Shown: positions 36,601-49,900 of the stretch, piece after piece | Layout: each line of letters begins with the position of its first letter | Position numbering within the stretch: position 1 is the stretch's first letter | Assembly (NCBI RefSeq): GCF_000165425.1 | Contig: NW_001799637.1 | Location: forward strand, 272,170-336,169 | Direction: 5' to 3' | Source of the DNA: Paramecium tetraurelia | Taxonomy: Eukaryota > Ciliophora > Oligohymenophorea > Peniculida > Parameciidae | Length of the DNA stretch: 64,000 nucleotides | Position numbers and translations under genes: made by a program | The notes under the pieces: generated by a model | Database searches by the model: none | The model's input: only the letters and a program-made list of their open reading frames with translations | Told to the model about the DNA's origin: nothing

Positions 36601-39600
36601 AATCTAAGAATGTAAATGAGAAATTAGCAAAAATGATTAAAATTTAATCTTTAAAGTTCTTTAGAAAAACAGAGTAAAAGAAAATCAATTAGAGCAGCAT
36701 TGAGACAATTAGAGATCCACTCCTAAGGAAATTACAGAATGTTAAACGAGTATTGAACAGATTCTAGAATAAGACCTTTAGTGCTCAAACTAATACTTCA
36801 GATTATGAAATAGAAATAAAGATAGAGATATGCAAAATATTTTAATATCTATTGGATATGAGATTGGACTTTATGATCGATAATGCTATTGCTTTTTTCA
36901 CCAATACATTCTTGCCTTCAGTTTCTAAAAAGTTCACGCACTCAGAAAAACAACAATTGCATGATTCCGCTGAGAACAAGTCCCATTTATAGACTCACTT
37001 AGTTTATTACAGAAAGAAATACTTGACTTCATTATAGGGATTATTGAGGGAGGATCTTCTGAAACCAGGATAGAAGAAGTTTCAATAAAGAGGAATTAAA
37101 GATCATGTATAGATCAATAGAATAAGACACTTTGATAGGATCATAGATCGTCCATTCATAGAAGTGTTATTGAAAGGATTTTACTTTGCCAATGATAATG
37201 TCCTCTAAAATCATATCGTAGAATTGATTGAGAGGTATTAAAATTAAAGATCTGAGTTTTGTAATTACTTAAAGTAAATATAAATGATAATGACGAATAA
37301 TTTGTAGATTATTTATAGAACTATGTACATTTTGGTATAGAAGCTGAAAAATAATGTGCAGAATTCCTAAATTTGGTTGCGTTTAGACATTCCCATAGCA
37401 TTAAATGAAAAGAATGAAGAGACGATTGAAAAAGTGTTAGAGAAACTAGTTGAAATCTATACAATAATATCAAAGAATGAAGCGAATGAGAGATCAGTTA
37501 GGAGAATATTCTTGAATTGTGGTGGTTACTAAGTGGTTTATTAATTGATAGTGAAGTGTTTATCAGTGATTGATGTAAATATGGACATTTTCGAATGCAG
37601 TTTTGAGTTAACAGAGTATGATGAATAGAAACAATACTAATAGGAATTGACTGAAAAGATTCTATAAATCTTTTAAGCTTGTCTTCGATTAATAGGGTTA
37701 TCTGTTAGGAATGATTAATAAAATCAAGAGTAATTTGTATTATTATCAAAACTAGGTATGTTCTGATCAAGTTAGCAAGGCCATTGTTAAGATACAACAT
37801 GGTGAATTTAGGCCAGATCGAGTTGATCAATGAGTTATTCTCTAATAATCATAACTTATTGCCTTTGGTGAACTCTAATGATTTGTATCAGTTGTTGGAA
37901 TACGTCAAACTCTATGGGAAATATCAGTCATTCATAGAACTCTTTACATCCATAGTAAGAAACAAATAATGCCAATCTCTGTATAAGGATATCTATTAGG
38001 CTTTAGTACAATGTGAATCTAAAGACATCAATGTAATTTCTATGGAATATAACATTTTAGCCATTCTAGGATAATTATAACTTTTAGAAGTTCTACCCAA
38101 ATTAGCCCAATATTGAAGAATTTCGTTAGAGTTTCCTCAAAATCATAGAAGTCGTCCTAATCCATGATGATAGAGCAGCCTTATCAGTCAAAATGTTGGA
38201 AGTGCTTGATTTCACTGATTTGACATCGTACTTTTTGGAAAAGACTCAGGAAATGAGAAATACAAACTTAGACCTTGAGTTATAGGATAGCATAACTAAA
38301 GTAAGTTGTATAATTAATTGTAGATCAAATTTGTAATCTGCAGAATTATACTCACTTTATCAAAGAAGAAGAAGAAGTTGTTGTTAATTCACGAGAATTA
38401 CTTTCTCCAAATTATCAGTATTGAAGCATCTTGGCTTGAATAATAAGAGTTTTTATAGACTTCTGCTAAGACTTATATTGTGGAGGGATTGTTGCCATTG
38501 ATAAATACATACAATGAATATGCCAATAAGAAAAATTCTTTCAAGACTGACATAGCACAAATTAGAAGTTATGCTTTGAGTGTTTTAAAGCAATATTCAT
38601 AATTAACCAAGAATAGTGATACTTCAACTAAATATCAAGTGCATAGATTGGTTAAAGCTTTTGATTTGAAAGTTCCTGATGAAACGAGTGAAACAGATTC
38701 TGATTAAGAGGGATTGATGAGTGATTTGAATGGAGACACATTTAAAACTGAGAAGTTTGAGGAATACTAAGTGACTGAAGGTAGTGATGGATCGGATCAA
38801 GGGTGTAATGATTTAGAATTATGGGAATTCTTTAAGAAGTTATTTGATAACAACTAAAAAATCAAGGAATTGACAGAGACTGACCAATTAGCCTAATCCA
38901 TTTGGCATGTGAGTGATATGTTCACTAGTGATTTTTGGGAGGATAAAGAGAAGAGACAATTAATTTTGACTAATAATGATATGTTGCAAAAGATCCTAGC
39001 ATTCTTGTAATTTTGGAAGTCAAACAAAGCATCAAAACAAAGTGCCATTTTTGCATTAAAGTTGTTGATTCAAATAATAAAAATTGATTAGAACAGAATT
39101 AAAATACTCGATCAATTGGGAGGCACTAAGATAATTCTCACTTTAATTTGGGAGGAAAATGAAAGTGAAAATGACTACATCATTTAATTGTTGATTTTAA
39201 TTAAGGAACTCATGACTTGTAAGCAAGTGTAGAAGACAACCTTAACATTTTTGAGTCTTGCTATATCCAGTGACAAATTCTTTTAAAAAATGGAAATGCT
39301 ATTGACGATAGAGCAGGATTTAAAAATATGTACTTTGGTACTGTAAATAATGGAATTGATGTGTAATGACAACAATAAAGAGTTACAAAACTTGATTCGT
39401 TATCAGAAGAATAATAAAAAGTCATATGATCTTGTTCAGTAGACTATCAACTATTTATGTTCTTTGGATGTTAAGAACAATTATGAATAACTTATTTAGT
39501 GTTTAAAGACTTTGAAGTCACAAGCATATGCATGTCGACCAAATCAAACATTAGTGGCCAATTCTAAGTTTGTTGAGTTCTCTATTAGGGTGTTAAATGA

Positions 39601-41680
39601 CTCATCTTTAAAATAGTATTTGGATGAAGTGCAAATAATTTAATTGAAACATTAGTGTCTAATAATCTTATTGGTAGTTGCTGAAATTAACACCAAGGAT
39701 GATTATATTGTATAGAAATTGAAGAAAATAGTTCCCAAGACTGTGTTAGTATAACATTTTGTCAATGTTTATCATCAAATGGTGAATTTGTTTGGCGAGG
39801 ACAATTATTCGAAGCTGATATTTGTGAATAAACCGAATTTCATTATGGAAAGTGGATTCAATGCTTACATTTTATATGTTATTCTTTCGGAACTAAATTA
39901 TGTAGTGGAAGATTTGGAAGAATTTAAGAAGAATGATGATGAAGGATAGTTAGTCTAAGATTTCTTGAGGGATAACATTTTAAACGAACTGTCTAGATTG
40001 GGGTAATCCTTGATGAAACATGGGTTGGAGTAGTTGAATCAAATCAAGTAATAATTCAGTGGATAAGTCGAAGAGAAGATGAACATAATCAAAAAGCATG
40101 AGATGATGCACAAGGCTTTTTAATTTTACAAAATGAATACATTACAAGTTGAATTTGTAAAGGATGATGTACTTTACTTAACGTACTTCCCTAAACTCCC
40201 TTGTTTCTACTTATTGAGATAAGAAATAAAGAAGAAATTCTTGGATCAAGCAGACAGAACGAGCACCAAAACAAAGATTATCAGTTTGGTTAACTTTGTG
40301 GATTCAGCCTACAAGTTTATGTTGCATTAAGAGGCTCTGAGAGATTACTTTAAGAAACACAAGTTCTTAGAGATTCTGGCTAGAAGAGGTAAATTATGGA
40401 TGTAACTTGCTTTCTACAATGGGTTCTTCATTAATTTAATTATCATTTTAAGTTATACTTAATTAGCATTTCCTCCTGGATATTAACCAAAGGATCCTGA
40501 TGTAATTTAATATTATCGATTAAATGAGCCAAGGTTCTTATAAGACTATAATAACACAAATACCAAATACTATTTGATGATGTTGGCTTATCTGAATCTA
40601 GCTATCAAGTAAGATGTCTTATTTTAATGCTCTTAGTTTCATGGTTTTGTTTTTTTATCTCATTGACAAAGCTCCTGTTAAACTATAATTTGTTTGGAAT
40701 GCGTGGCATGCATCTTCACTTATTGGACACTTGATTTCTGGGTTAATTAAGGTGATCATCTCAATCATAGTTCTGGTCATTGATTTCGACATCATATACT
40801 ACATTCTTTAGATAGCATTTAATATTATTGGAATAACAATCCATCCATTTTTTTTGGCATTTCATTTGATCCATATTCTGTATTTGGAACCCCTCATACC
40901 CATATTAAAGGCTGTGTGGTTGGCTAAGTTTAAGTTTATTGGATTATGGTTGACAATCATACTTTTTGAATACTGGGTAGCCTTGATATCCTACGTTTAT
41001 TTCTTTGAGTTTTTTATAACTGATAAGAATCAGAATCTTTGCAATCACTTATGGCAATGCGTTATTGTGACTTTTGATTGGACATTCAAAACCGATGGGT
41101 CTGTCGGAGGTAGATTCATGGAAAACATAGGAGAAAAGGCTGAGGAAATGTACCTCAACAATCTCAATAACTATTATGGCAGATTCTTCTACGACAACAT
41201 CATCAACATAATCATTAAGCTGTGCATAATTAATGTTCTCCTTGCTGTGATCATTATTTCCTACTCTGAATTGAGATCGGTTCAGAAACAGAAAGAGAAG
41301 GATTAGAATCATAAATGCTTTATCTGCGGGATCGATAGACTAGTCTTTGATAGGACAAGTCAGAACACCGGATTTTGGCATCACATCAAGGTTGAACACA
41401 ATATTTGGAATTACCTATTCTATATGTGCTATTTGAGAATGAAGCAATCCGATTTTAATAATGGTGTGGACAACTACATACGAGCTAAACAATAGGCTAG
41501 CGACTACTCTTGGTTCCCCATAAGAAGAGCTAAAGCACTATCTCTTAAGTTGCAGATTCTTGAAAGTGTCAGCCACAAGGTAATCTGTTATCCTATTATA
41601 AGAATACAACCTCTAAGTCGAAGTTGATCGGCCTGCTCCATTCCCTGAGAAGACTTGTTTGGATTCATAAATAATTCTGA
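33621..41680 (+). CDS. IP3 receptor / ryanodine receptor family calcium release channel
   Basis: About 2600 residues over some ten introns of 22-28 nt; those I placed include 22 nt near 33863, 28 nt near 34351, 35160 and 35422, and 23 nt near 41581. N-terminal beta-trefoil/MIR-like segments are visible (FHLVHKDSLRFV, YQLVRLKHNQSSRYLEL), then a long helical armadillo-like solenoid. The C-terminus has several membrane helices, a pore loop, and the family-specific zinc finger CFICGIDR..HHIKVEHNIW followed by WFPIRRAKALSL, which is diagnostic of IP3R/RyR. The filter reads TDGSVGG where vertebrate channels have a GGGVGD-type motif. Paramecium is known to carry a family of such channels in ER, alveolar sacs and contractile vacuole; which one this is I cannot tell. 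Confidence 0.9.
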
Positions 41681-41825
41681 TATATTACTTAATATTTAAA
41701 AACGTATCATTATTTAATATATTTGAATAATCAAAAGTGAAATTGCAAAGATTTGTGATTATTAGAAATTTAATTGCCCAATTATTAATTTATTCAGTGT
41801 TTTTGAGTTCATAATTTATTAATTT

Positions 41826-43233
41826 ATGTAGATTCCTCGTGATTAAATGAGGAAAGGTCTGTAAAAATACAATTCGAATTATAGAAATCAGGGGAATAGA
41901 AGACAACAAACACAGAACTTGATGCCTCCAGATGTCATACCAAAAGGAATGCTAAGTATGAACTCGGGATTGAAAACTGAGAAAAATACAAAATTAAATG
42001 AGACAGGTAATTTAATAGTATATGCTTAGAAACCACAGATGTAACTCATAATAATCTTGGTTTCAGTCAACAATTGCAATAATAAGTAAGAGTGGAACAT
42101 TTAGATTTGGGATTCTTCAAAGTCTAACCTTGCAAGGTTATGGGGAATCACAATCACAAGCAATGTCCCTTCTTTCACAATCCCAAGGATCGCAAGAGGT
42201 ATCGCTTGATTTCACCAAGTTTTTAGGGTCGCAGTAGAGTATTCAGCTGATTTGTGTCAATACATCGAAAATAATTCAATTTGTCCATATGGAGACAATT
42301 GCAATAGAGCTCATAATAGAGTGGAATAACTATATAGAGTAGACAATTACAAAACCAAATTCTGCTCCTATTACCCCAATAATATTCTACAATGTGATTA
42401 TGGGAAATTCTGTTCGTTTGCTCATTCAGAAGGTGACATAGCAATAGAACTCATTCACAATTTAGAATATGACGACGATTTCTTCATTTTCTATTACAAA
42501 ACAGTTTGGTGTCCATTCAATCTAACTTAACATGACAAGTCCCTATGTGTTTATGCACACAACTGGTAAGACTTTAGAAGGAAACCCCAAGGATACAATT
42601 ACATTCCATAGTCATGCCCCAATTGGAATACCAATGAATACATTACGGAATACAGTTATGGATGTCCAGATGCTTTTAATTGTACTAAATGTCATGGGTG
42701 GAAGGAACTAGAATACCATCCCATTCTATTTAGAACTAAACAATGTGTGAATTCAAATTGCAATAAATAGGATTGTTCCTTCTATCACCATTAATAGGAA
42801 AGGAGGTATTGATTGCAATCTATTTTAGATACATTGAACAATCATCTCAATCGAGAATATTTAGGATTGTGCCTAGAAATAGGATTATATAGAATGTCTT
42901 CAAGGTTCGGGAACGAAGTTTGCAGACATCATAAAGAAATCAGAAATCCTAAGATACATGCAGCGACCAATAATAGTGGCTCAGCCATAATTTGTAGAAT
43001 AGTTTTCAATATGAACCTGAATCTGATACTGTAGTTGAGTTTAAAAATAAGGGCGAACACTATTAGACCGCCCTTATTTCAATTCTCGAGCGAACAGGTA
43101 TATATTAATCCGATAAAATCTAGATTCTGAAGAACTGAAGGATTTGATGAGAAAGAAATCTTTCTCTGTTGATATTATTGATGACAACGAGTAGATTAGA
43201 GGAGTCTTAAAAATGATAGACTTGGATTCGTGA
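41826..43233 (+). CDS. CCCH zinc-finger protein (unkempt-like)
   Basis: 435 residues with four introns (23, 28, 23 and 26 nt). Five Cys/His clusters follow one another: CPFFH, then C-x8-C-x5-C-x3-H (SICPYGDNCNRAH), then C-x9-C-x5-C-x3-H (CDYGKFCSFAH), a divergent one ending CVYAH, and CNKQDCSFYHH. The spacing and order resemble the tandem CCCH array of Unkempt and plant TZF proteins, which bind RNA and regulate mRNA translation or stability. The 28-nt intron after DRKR restores the frame into VAVEYSADLCQY. The C-terminal 150 residues are Gln-rich and acidic without domains. Confidence 0.87.
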
Positions 43234-43350
43234 AGTAAATAACAAATTTAGTAGTAATATTCTATAAGTTCTTTCATTCTTATTTTTTTGTTAAGTGTTG
43301 TGCTAAGCAAAAGAGGAAAAAGGAAATTCTGGCATTGTTATTTATATTTT

Positions 43351-44167
43351 ATGAAATAAAAACTTTCTAGAGCCTAATTGATTGCTCACTATCGATAGAA
43401 ACCTCTTGAGTAAATGCCTGAATCCTTCAAAGCATTATGCCAATATTACCCACAGGCTTTTAAGGCTCTGAGCCAGAATCCATATTAGGCTCGACCCATA
43501 CGTGGTTTCAATCAAGGTTTGTTTAGTGATTAAAAATAGAAATACTGGTGTACTCGAGTAATTGTGCTACTCCTCTCAAAACAGCTGGTGTCTATTAAAG
43601 CGGAGGGGGAGATCTATTTCGTTTCGATGAATAATAAATCCTCACTCCTTAACCAAAATAATCGAATACTTTTGATTGGAGCTAGTAGCAATTGTAAAGC
43701 ATCAAAAAGGAAATAGTATTCAGCAGAAGTACTCCTGGACAAGCTAATCATTTACTCTCAAAAATATGGTATTATGTGGATGATTACTTAAAGGTTTAGG
43801 GTATTATTTTTGATGTACATTAGGTCCTTTCAGCTCGATCTAAATGGACAATTGGTATCTAAAAGGTTATTTTGATGACATTTTGAGAATAGGGTTTAAG
43901 CCTGAAAACTCTGAAGGCTTCCTTAGAATTTATTAATTGAAAACCTAAAAATAATCCAAAAAGATTCTAAAGCTTCTAAGAAGAGGATCTTGTCCGCCTT
44001 CTTTAACTGCCTCACAAGAAACAACCATCTAATTAAAACCGACAGCCTAATAATAATAGCAATAATAATAGCAATAATAAAAATAAGATTTACAATAATA
44101 GATTGAAATGCAAAATACAGACAATGCTCCTACTATAAGAGTACCTACTTTAAGAAAAAAAAAGTGA
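43351..44167 (+). CDS. GYF-domain protein with poly-Q tail
   Basis: 256 residues after two 23-nt introns; the first begins GTT rather than GTA. The GYF domain near residues 145-195 shows WYYVDD..VQGPFSSIQMDNWYL and GYFDDILRIGF, the hydrophobic groove residues that bind PPG peptides. N-terminal Pro/Gln-rich region; C-terminal run of about ten Gln coded almost only by TAA/TAG, then a KKK end. In other eukaryotes GYF proteins (GIGYF, Smy2, CD2BP2) act in translational repression or splicing. Its neighbour is a CCCH RNA-binding protein in the same orientation, 117 bp upstream, which fits an RNA role but does not prove it. Confidence 0.85.
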
Positions 44168-44279
44168 ATTGTAAAGTTAGTATTTAGTTTAAAATCAATA
44201 AGTTTTAAGTCATCTTTATTATATGATATACATAATTATTAATGTAATTAACTAATGTAGTATTTGAAGAACAAATGTA

Positions 44280-44770
44280 TCAAAAGAATCATTATGCAAA
44301 TTCAGGATGAAAGTGATCTATACTTTTGATTATAAGAGCTTGGGGAATATGTCAATTTTACTATAAAAGAGAATGGAAGTCTAGTTCTTATCATGAGAAT
44401 GTGAGCAATATTACTTTTCAGTAAGAATCCTTTGGTAATATATTCTTATAAACAATTATTGATTATCATTTTCTACATTAAATTTCAATTGATATCAATA
44501 AGGGAGGTTTGGGTATAATTTATAATTTATTTAATATCCTCTAAAAGGAAGGATCCAAATAGTAAAATGAGTCTTTATTTATTTCGAATCTATCTTTATC
44601 TTCGATTTTATTAATCTTAAATGAAGGTTATAATATTATATATTATATTATAATTTAAATTTGATTTCATATAGGAAAAAGGAATCCTAATAGAAATTAT
44701 AATTTGTTGTCACTCTAAAATTGAATTTTTTATCAAGCCTAAATATAAATGCATCTTATAATTTAAGTGA
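44280..44770 (+). pseudogene. possible gene remnant or unresolved multi-intron gene
   Basis: Coding-like segments in different frames follow each other: QIQDESDLYF, then LQELGEYVNFTIKENGSLV, then a longer stretch ISIDINKGGLGIIYNLF..ISNLSLSSILLILNEG. In-frame TGA codons and frame changes separate them, and the available GT..AG pairs do not join them cleanly. Composition is clearly more protein-like than the flanks. No family recognised. Confidence 0.35.
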
Positions 44771-44854
44771 GCACAAAAAGTTGACTCTTTTGGTTTTGAG
44801 TTTAATTCAAAAAGTCATTTGATAATTATTCCATTAATAAAATTAATTCTCACG

Positions 44855-46872
44855 ATGAATTTCAGGTAAGAATGTAGGTGCTTATTTTTAGTGCTCAATT
44901 TTGGAGTCAATTCGGTATGCTTATGAAGGAGAATGGATTTGATCGTCATTTTGAAAACCAAGACTTGTAGTTGACTACTCTGTTGGAAGATGATTTAATA
45001 ATTGGTGAGTTCAGAAATCAAAATTAGAAACTTATGGAATAGTAAGATTTTGAATTATATGTAGTATGCAAAAGAAACAAGTGGCTGAGTTGGTCAGTTA
45101 TTTAACTGAGATGCCAGTAGATGATTCAAATTCAAAAAGAGCATTTAGATATCCGTTTTATTCATGTGAATTGTTGGTGTGTTGTGAGAATCCTAAGATT
45201 CTAGAGTAATTTTTTGGAGAAGACAGGTATCACCATATACAATATGATTAGATCTCTATTGCATAAATTATTTTAATTTTTTGTTTCCGACGAAGAGGTG
45301 AACCCTGTTTTGGCAGGATATGTATGTAATGTGCTATTTAATCTGTTAAAAATGAGAACAGACATCTTTCTAGCCGAATTCTATTAATATTAGAATTTAG
45401 TAGATGGATTAATCAAACAATTATAATCTCGTTCAGTTACAGAACTTGTAATTCGCTTATTAACAATCGAATAAGAAACACAAGTAGATTATACACCTTA
45501 GAGACTTCAATTAATCAAAGGAGTAGTTGATAGAATTGTTGATACCTCAAATTTTGAAGTAAATCATTATAAAATCATATCAGGTATCAACCAATGTATC
45601 TCACATCATCCAGGAAATCACCTTAAAGGCCTATGTAATTTTCAAAGCATAACCACTCTTTGAATTCTTATATGGAGAATCGATAGATCAATTCTGCAAA
45701 TCTATTGTTCATGAGAACAACTTCGTCTCTCTTGCTTCAGGAACTGCTTTGTATAATCTGCTCACATTGCTTTACAAAATAGCCACAAGACAAGGAGATC
45801 CAGCTGAAAGTGCTATATTCTAAGTGAATTAGCAGGAGCTATTCAATAGAATAGAGTCGCATCTAAATAAATGGTTAGAGTTCTTGTAAAACTCAGAAGC
45901 ACGTATTTTTGGGTAACACAAGGTTAAAATTCTGGAAATAATTGGAGTTTGCATAAGTTTAAATTAAGAATCTTTTGTTACTAAGTTGAATGAATTGGAT
46001 ATCTTCAAAGTTTATAATTCATTATTTATCAAATATGAAAAGCATGATATTTTGCATCTGCAATATTATAGGTTTTTGGTGCATATAATCGAGTAGAGAT
46101 TGGACAGTTTAGTTTAGAGTGTAATAAATCATCATATAATAATTAGTTATTCAATCAAAATGAGTTTATCCAATTTTTATTGAAGTGTACTTCAGAAGTG
46201 AGTAACGATAAGAATTAGAGAAAGGAGTATTTGGGATTTGTAACTAAGTTGGCTCATTTTTTGGAGGAGTTTTCATCAAAATACCCATTTTTATAATCAG
46301 AATTGGAGAAGGACACCTGGAAACAGTTTAAGGAATAATATTTTGATAAAGCTGAGAAACTGAATAATCACGAATTGGGTGGTCATACAAGAGCTGATAA
46401 TAACGAAGAGGTTGATTTTAATAAGGAGGACATCCAAAATAAATATGACGATTTTTTGAAATCAAATCATGATGAGAAGATGTAGAATGAAAGCAATACT
46501 CAGAACATATAAAACATTTTTGATGCTTTCAATATAGGTAGTAATGATTAATCAAATTCAACTGATGGATAATAGTAATAATAGTAGGATTGGTCTAACT
46601 TTTCATGGGGGTAGGAGTAGAGTTAAGGAGAAGGGACATAGCAATAGGATTTCTAGTCATTTGGAGAGGGAGAGCAAAAGAAAGAGTAGGTGATGGAATT
46701 TGAACAGTAAAGCAAAGCAGCAGTAAAGCATGACTTTGCATAAGAGGAGAAGGATGATGAATATGTTCGTTTTTGGCAATTTTAGGTTCATGAGCACGAT
46801 GTAAATTTTATTGAATTATCTTAGTCTAAATTACACGATGACGCTCTGTATGAGTTCGAGAAAAATTATTGA
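44855..46872 (+). CDS. SAPS-domain protein (PP6/Sit4 phosphatase regulatory subunit)
   Basis: 630 residues with five introns (26, 23, 25, 25 and 26 nt). A tiny first exon (MNFS) joins to AQFWSQFGMLMKENGF, then LTTLLEDDLIIGEFRNQN, which is the SAPS opening (FW.., then a 'LLDE..E.I.E.K..N' region). An armadillo-like helical body follows (FRYPFYSCELLVCC, LAGYVCNVLFNLLK, EFLYGESIDQF). The C-terminus is acidic and Gln-rich with many TAA/TAG codons. Family role: regulatory subunit of PP6-type phosphatases, needed for G1 progression in yeast. Starts 687 bp after the GYF gene and stops 109 bp before the next gene. Confidence 0.85.
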
Positions 46873-46981
46873 TTATTTTGATCATTTTTAATAATATAAT
46901 GTTTTTTAACTTTGTTCTAGTTGGAAGTGTAATGGTTTGTTTTTCAAATAATGAGAGAATGTAATTAAAGCAATATATTTA

Positions 46982-49900
46982 ATGAAAAAAATAACTTAAT
47001 CATTATTTTGGTTTTACTTTTGTTTAGATTTAGTAGAATCAGTTTAATCTTATGCGGATGTGAATCCTCTAAACTTTGTAAATGAATAATTCAAGCCGAG
47101 TACTTAAGATGAAACAAATTAAACAATAAAGGGAGCGAATCAATACATTACCAAATATACTTTGAATGCATTTACTTTGACTGAGTTGATAATCGATCTC
47201 AGACATTTGGATAAGTATACTGACGACTAGGGAATCTCATAATTTAATTACACTTAAGACGATTGGAATATCAACATTAAATTGGATGATAACACAATAG
47301 CTTTGCCTGATATTTTTGAATAAGGTGATGTGGAGAAGGTAAGTGATTTTAAATTTATAATCTTTGCATATAAGACAATAACATTTTAGATTCTGTTTCA
47401 GATCAACTCCTAAGAATTTTATGCTTAGAAATATCAATTCATGAACACTACCAAGGTTTAGAATATGGAACCATCAACAGCCTTAGTAAATACAAATAGC
47501 ATTTTTGTGTTCATACAATCCAAGGCAGATTAGATAGCCTTGCCTGCCAATACCCTTCCCCTAAATTCATTTGATTATCAAGATCACATAATATCCTATT
47601 CATCTAACAATTTCTTTAAACAGAATTCCTACACTACCTACTCACCACAGTCTAAGTATTGGGGGGACAGAAACAATATAGTCATTCCCTACATTCCCTT
47701 TTTCTCCAATTGCTAAGGATTTGGCTAATATATTTACTTTTACCAATTGATCTAACACGGCAATTGCACACTTTACAATGAGAATGAAACTGAAGCAATC
47801 AACCCATTTTAATTTAGTATGAGTCCCATAAGTGATGAATGTAATGATTTAAAATTGTATTGCATTATGGATGAGAAATACAATATCAATCCACGATTAC
47901 CCAGATGGTTTGAATTGAATGACAAGGACACTCTATTCTTTATATAAGCAGACCCACTGGATCCAAAAGATTTCAGCTCAAGTTATGAGGCACCGTCTAA
48001 TGGAATTGTTGAAATTTAGACAGTAAACTCAATCCCGAGTGGAATGATGCCTCTAGAAGTGAACTTAGATATTCATTACTATTAAGTTACTAAGACTTAA
48101 AAGAGAATAATTACAGGATAAGTAACATTCACAAACTTTTACAAATTAAGCGAGGATCAAAAGGCTGGTAAGGCAGAAATAACTTACAATCTGATCTTCA
48201 ATTTCATATCGATGACTCAAGGATAATTAGTCAATAATTTTGCACTTGAATGGCCAGTCTATTTCATTTTGTACATGATCATAGGAGCAATTTTAGCAAT
48301 GGAAGTGGCCATTTTCCTCTTTTATCATTACATTACCAACAGGAAGAGGCCAAGGCCAAAGATCAATTTATTGATTTATATTCGAATATTCTGGACAAGC
48401 AGTTTGTATGGAATATGTTTGGCATTTGTTCCTGCTTTGACAGTTTATATCTTGATATCAATTATAATGGCAGGAAAACTATGGAATACTAATTTGAGTC
48501 TGAGTTGCAATATGACTCCTTATTCTGAATCTGATGATGGGTGTGCAGTAGTGTTTTTTGATTTGTTTAAGAATCAATTGAAATACACAAGTGATTCATT
48601 CAGATTGTTAAGAAATGCTAGAACCGGATTAGCCATGATAACAGTTGGATTATACATTGTATATTTTATCAGTGGCATTTATATTCCGGAGATCAATCCC
48701 GAAGAAGATTACAATGGAAATGTTAAGAATGTAAGATTATGGAAACGCAGTCGCATTATATATTGTCTCGCTTTTATCGCAACCATTATATTAATAGTGA
48801 CTTAATTTTCTTATTCTGATCTGTTTGCGAACAATGCTTACATGTTCCTGATATTTCTAAAAATCTTACAGATGATTTTGGAGTACATTTTGGAAGTGTA
48901 TTTTGACAACAATCTAATTTCAAGTCCCATTGGAGTTATTTGTAGTACATACATCAATGTGGCCACAATGGGTAATCCAACATTCTATGACTTCTTGTTG
49001 TCTACCATTGTGGATAAGGGTATTGAAATGGTGGAAAGAGCTTATGTGATTAAGATTCAGGATATTGTAACTGAGGAATTGGAGGGGCAGTTTGATAAGG
49101 TGTACAAGATGTTGAAACGATTATTGGATGAGGAGGAGGAGGATTTCGAATTGGAAGATGAAAAGTTGGTGGAGATGTAGAAAGTACTCAAGACTAATGA
49201 GGATGATTCTGATTCAGATATAGTGTTTTCGGATGATGGGAAGGAGAATCTGGCTTCGGATGATGAATCGTTTGTGAGTAATAAGATTTCATCAAACAAT
49301 CATGAGAATTCATTCGCTAAAGATGATTATGATGAGTTTGAAAATAAATTCAGAACCTATCTCCTTGATTAGCATCATAAGACTTTTCAACAATACAATG
49401 AGGAATAGGGCACTCATTAGGAATTGGCAGCAGATAATGAAGATCAAACAGATTTGATAGATTATTTCTCCAATTTTGCCAATGATATCATAACTTTAGT
49501 ATTCAATCCTTTTATTACTACGATCATGTGGTTCTTTTATGATGAATCCAATTTATTGGCTGATTATCAGATTAATAAGAGTGAATTCATCTATTATTTT
49601 TTATGGACCATAATTCTGATTCCCTTTCAAATGATGATTGATACCTTTGGATACAATCTTGTTGAGTAATACCACGAATTGGATTTTCTCACTTACATAA
49701 CCAATACAAGAGAACGATTCAGAAATAGAAATCTCTTTTGGAAGGCAAGCGAATTTCAAAACGATTTGAATTGCGAGACTTGTTTCCGTTCCCTTGATTG
49801 TAACAATATATAGATTTATTATAGAATGGTGTTATTCCTCTTAATACTACTTCATAACCACATTGTAGGTTTGTGCAATCCAGATGATCATCTTTGGATC

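Noticed and set aside
41049-41312. Minus-strand ORF opposite the end of the calcium channel
   Set aside because: It overlaps the conserved pore and zinc-finger region of the IP3R-like gene and has no family features.
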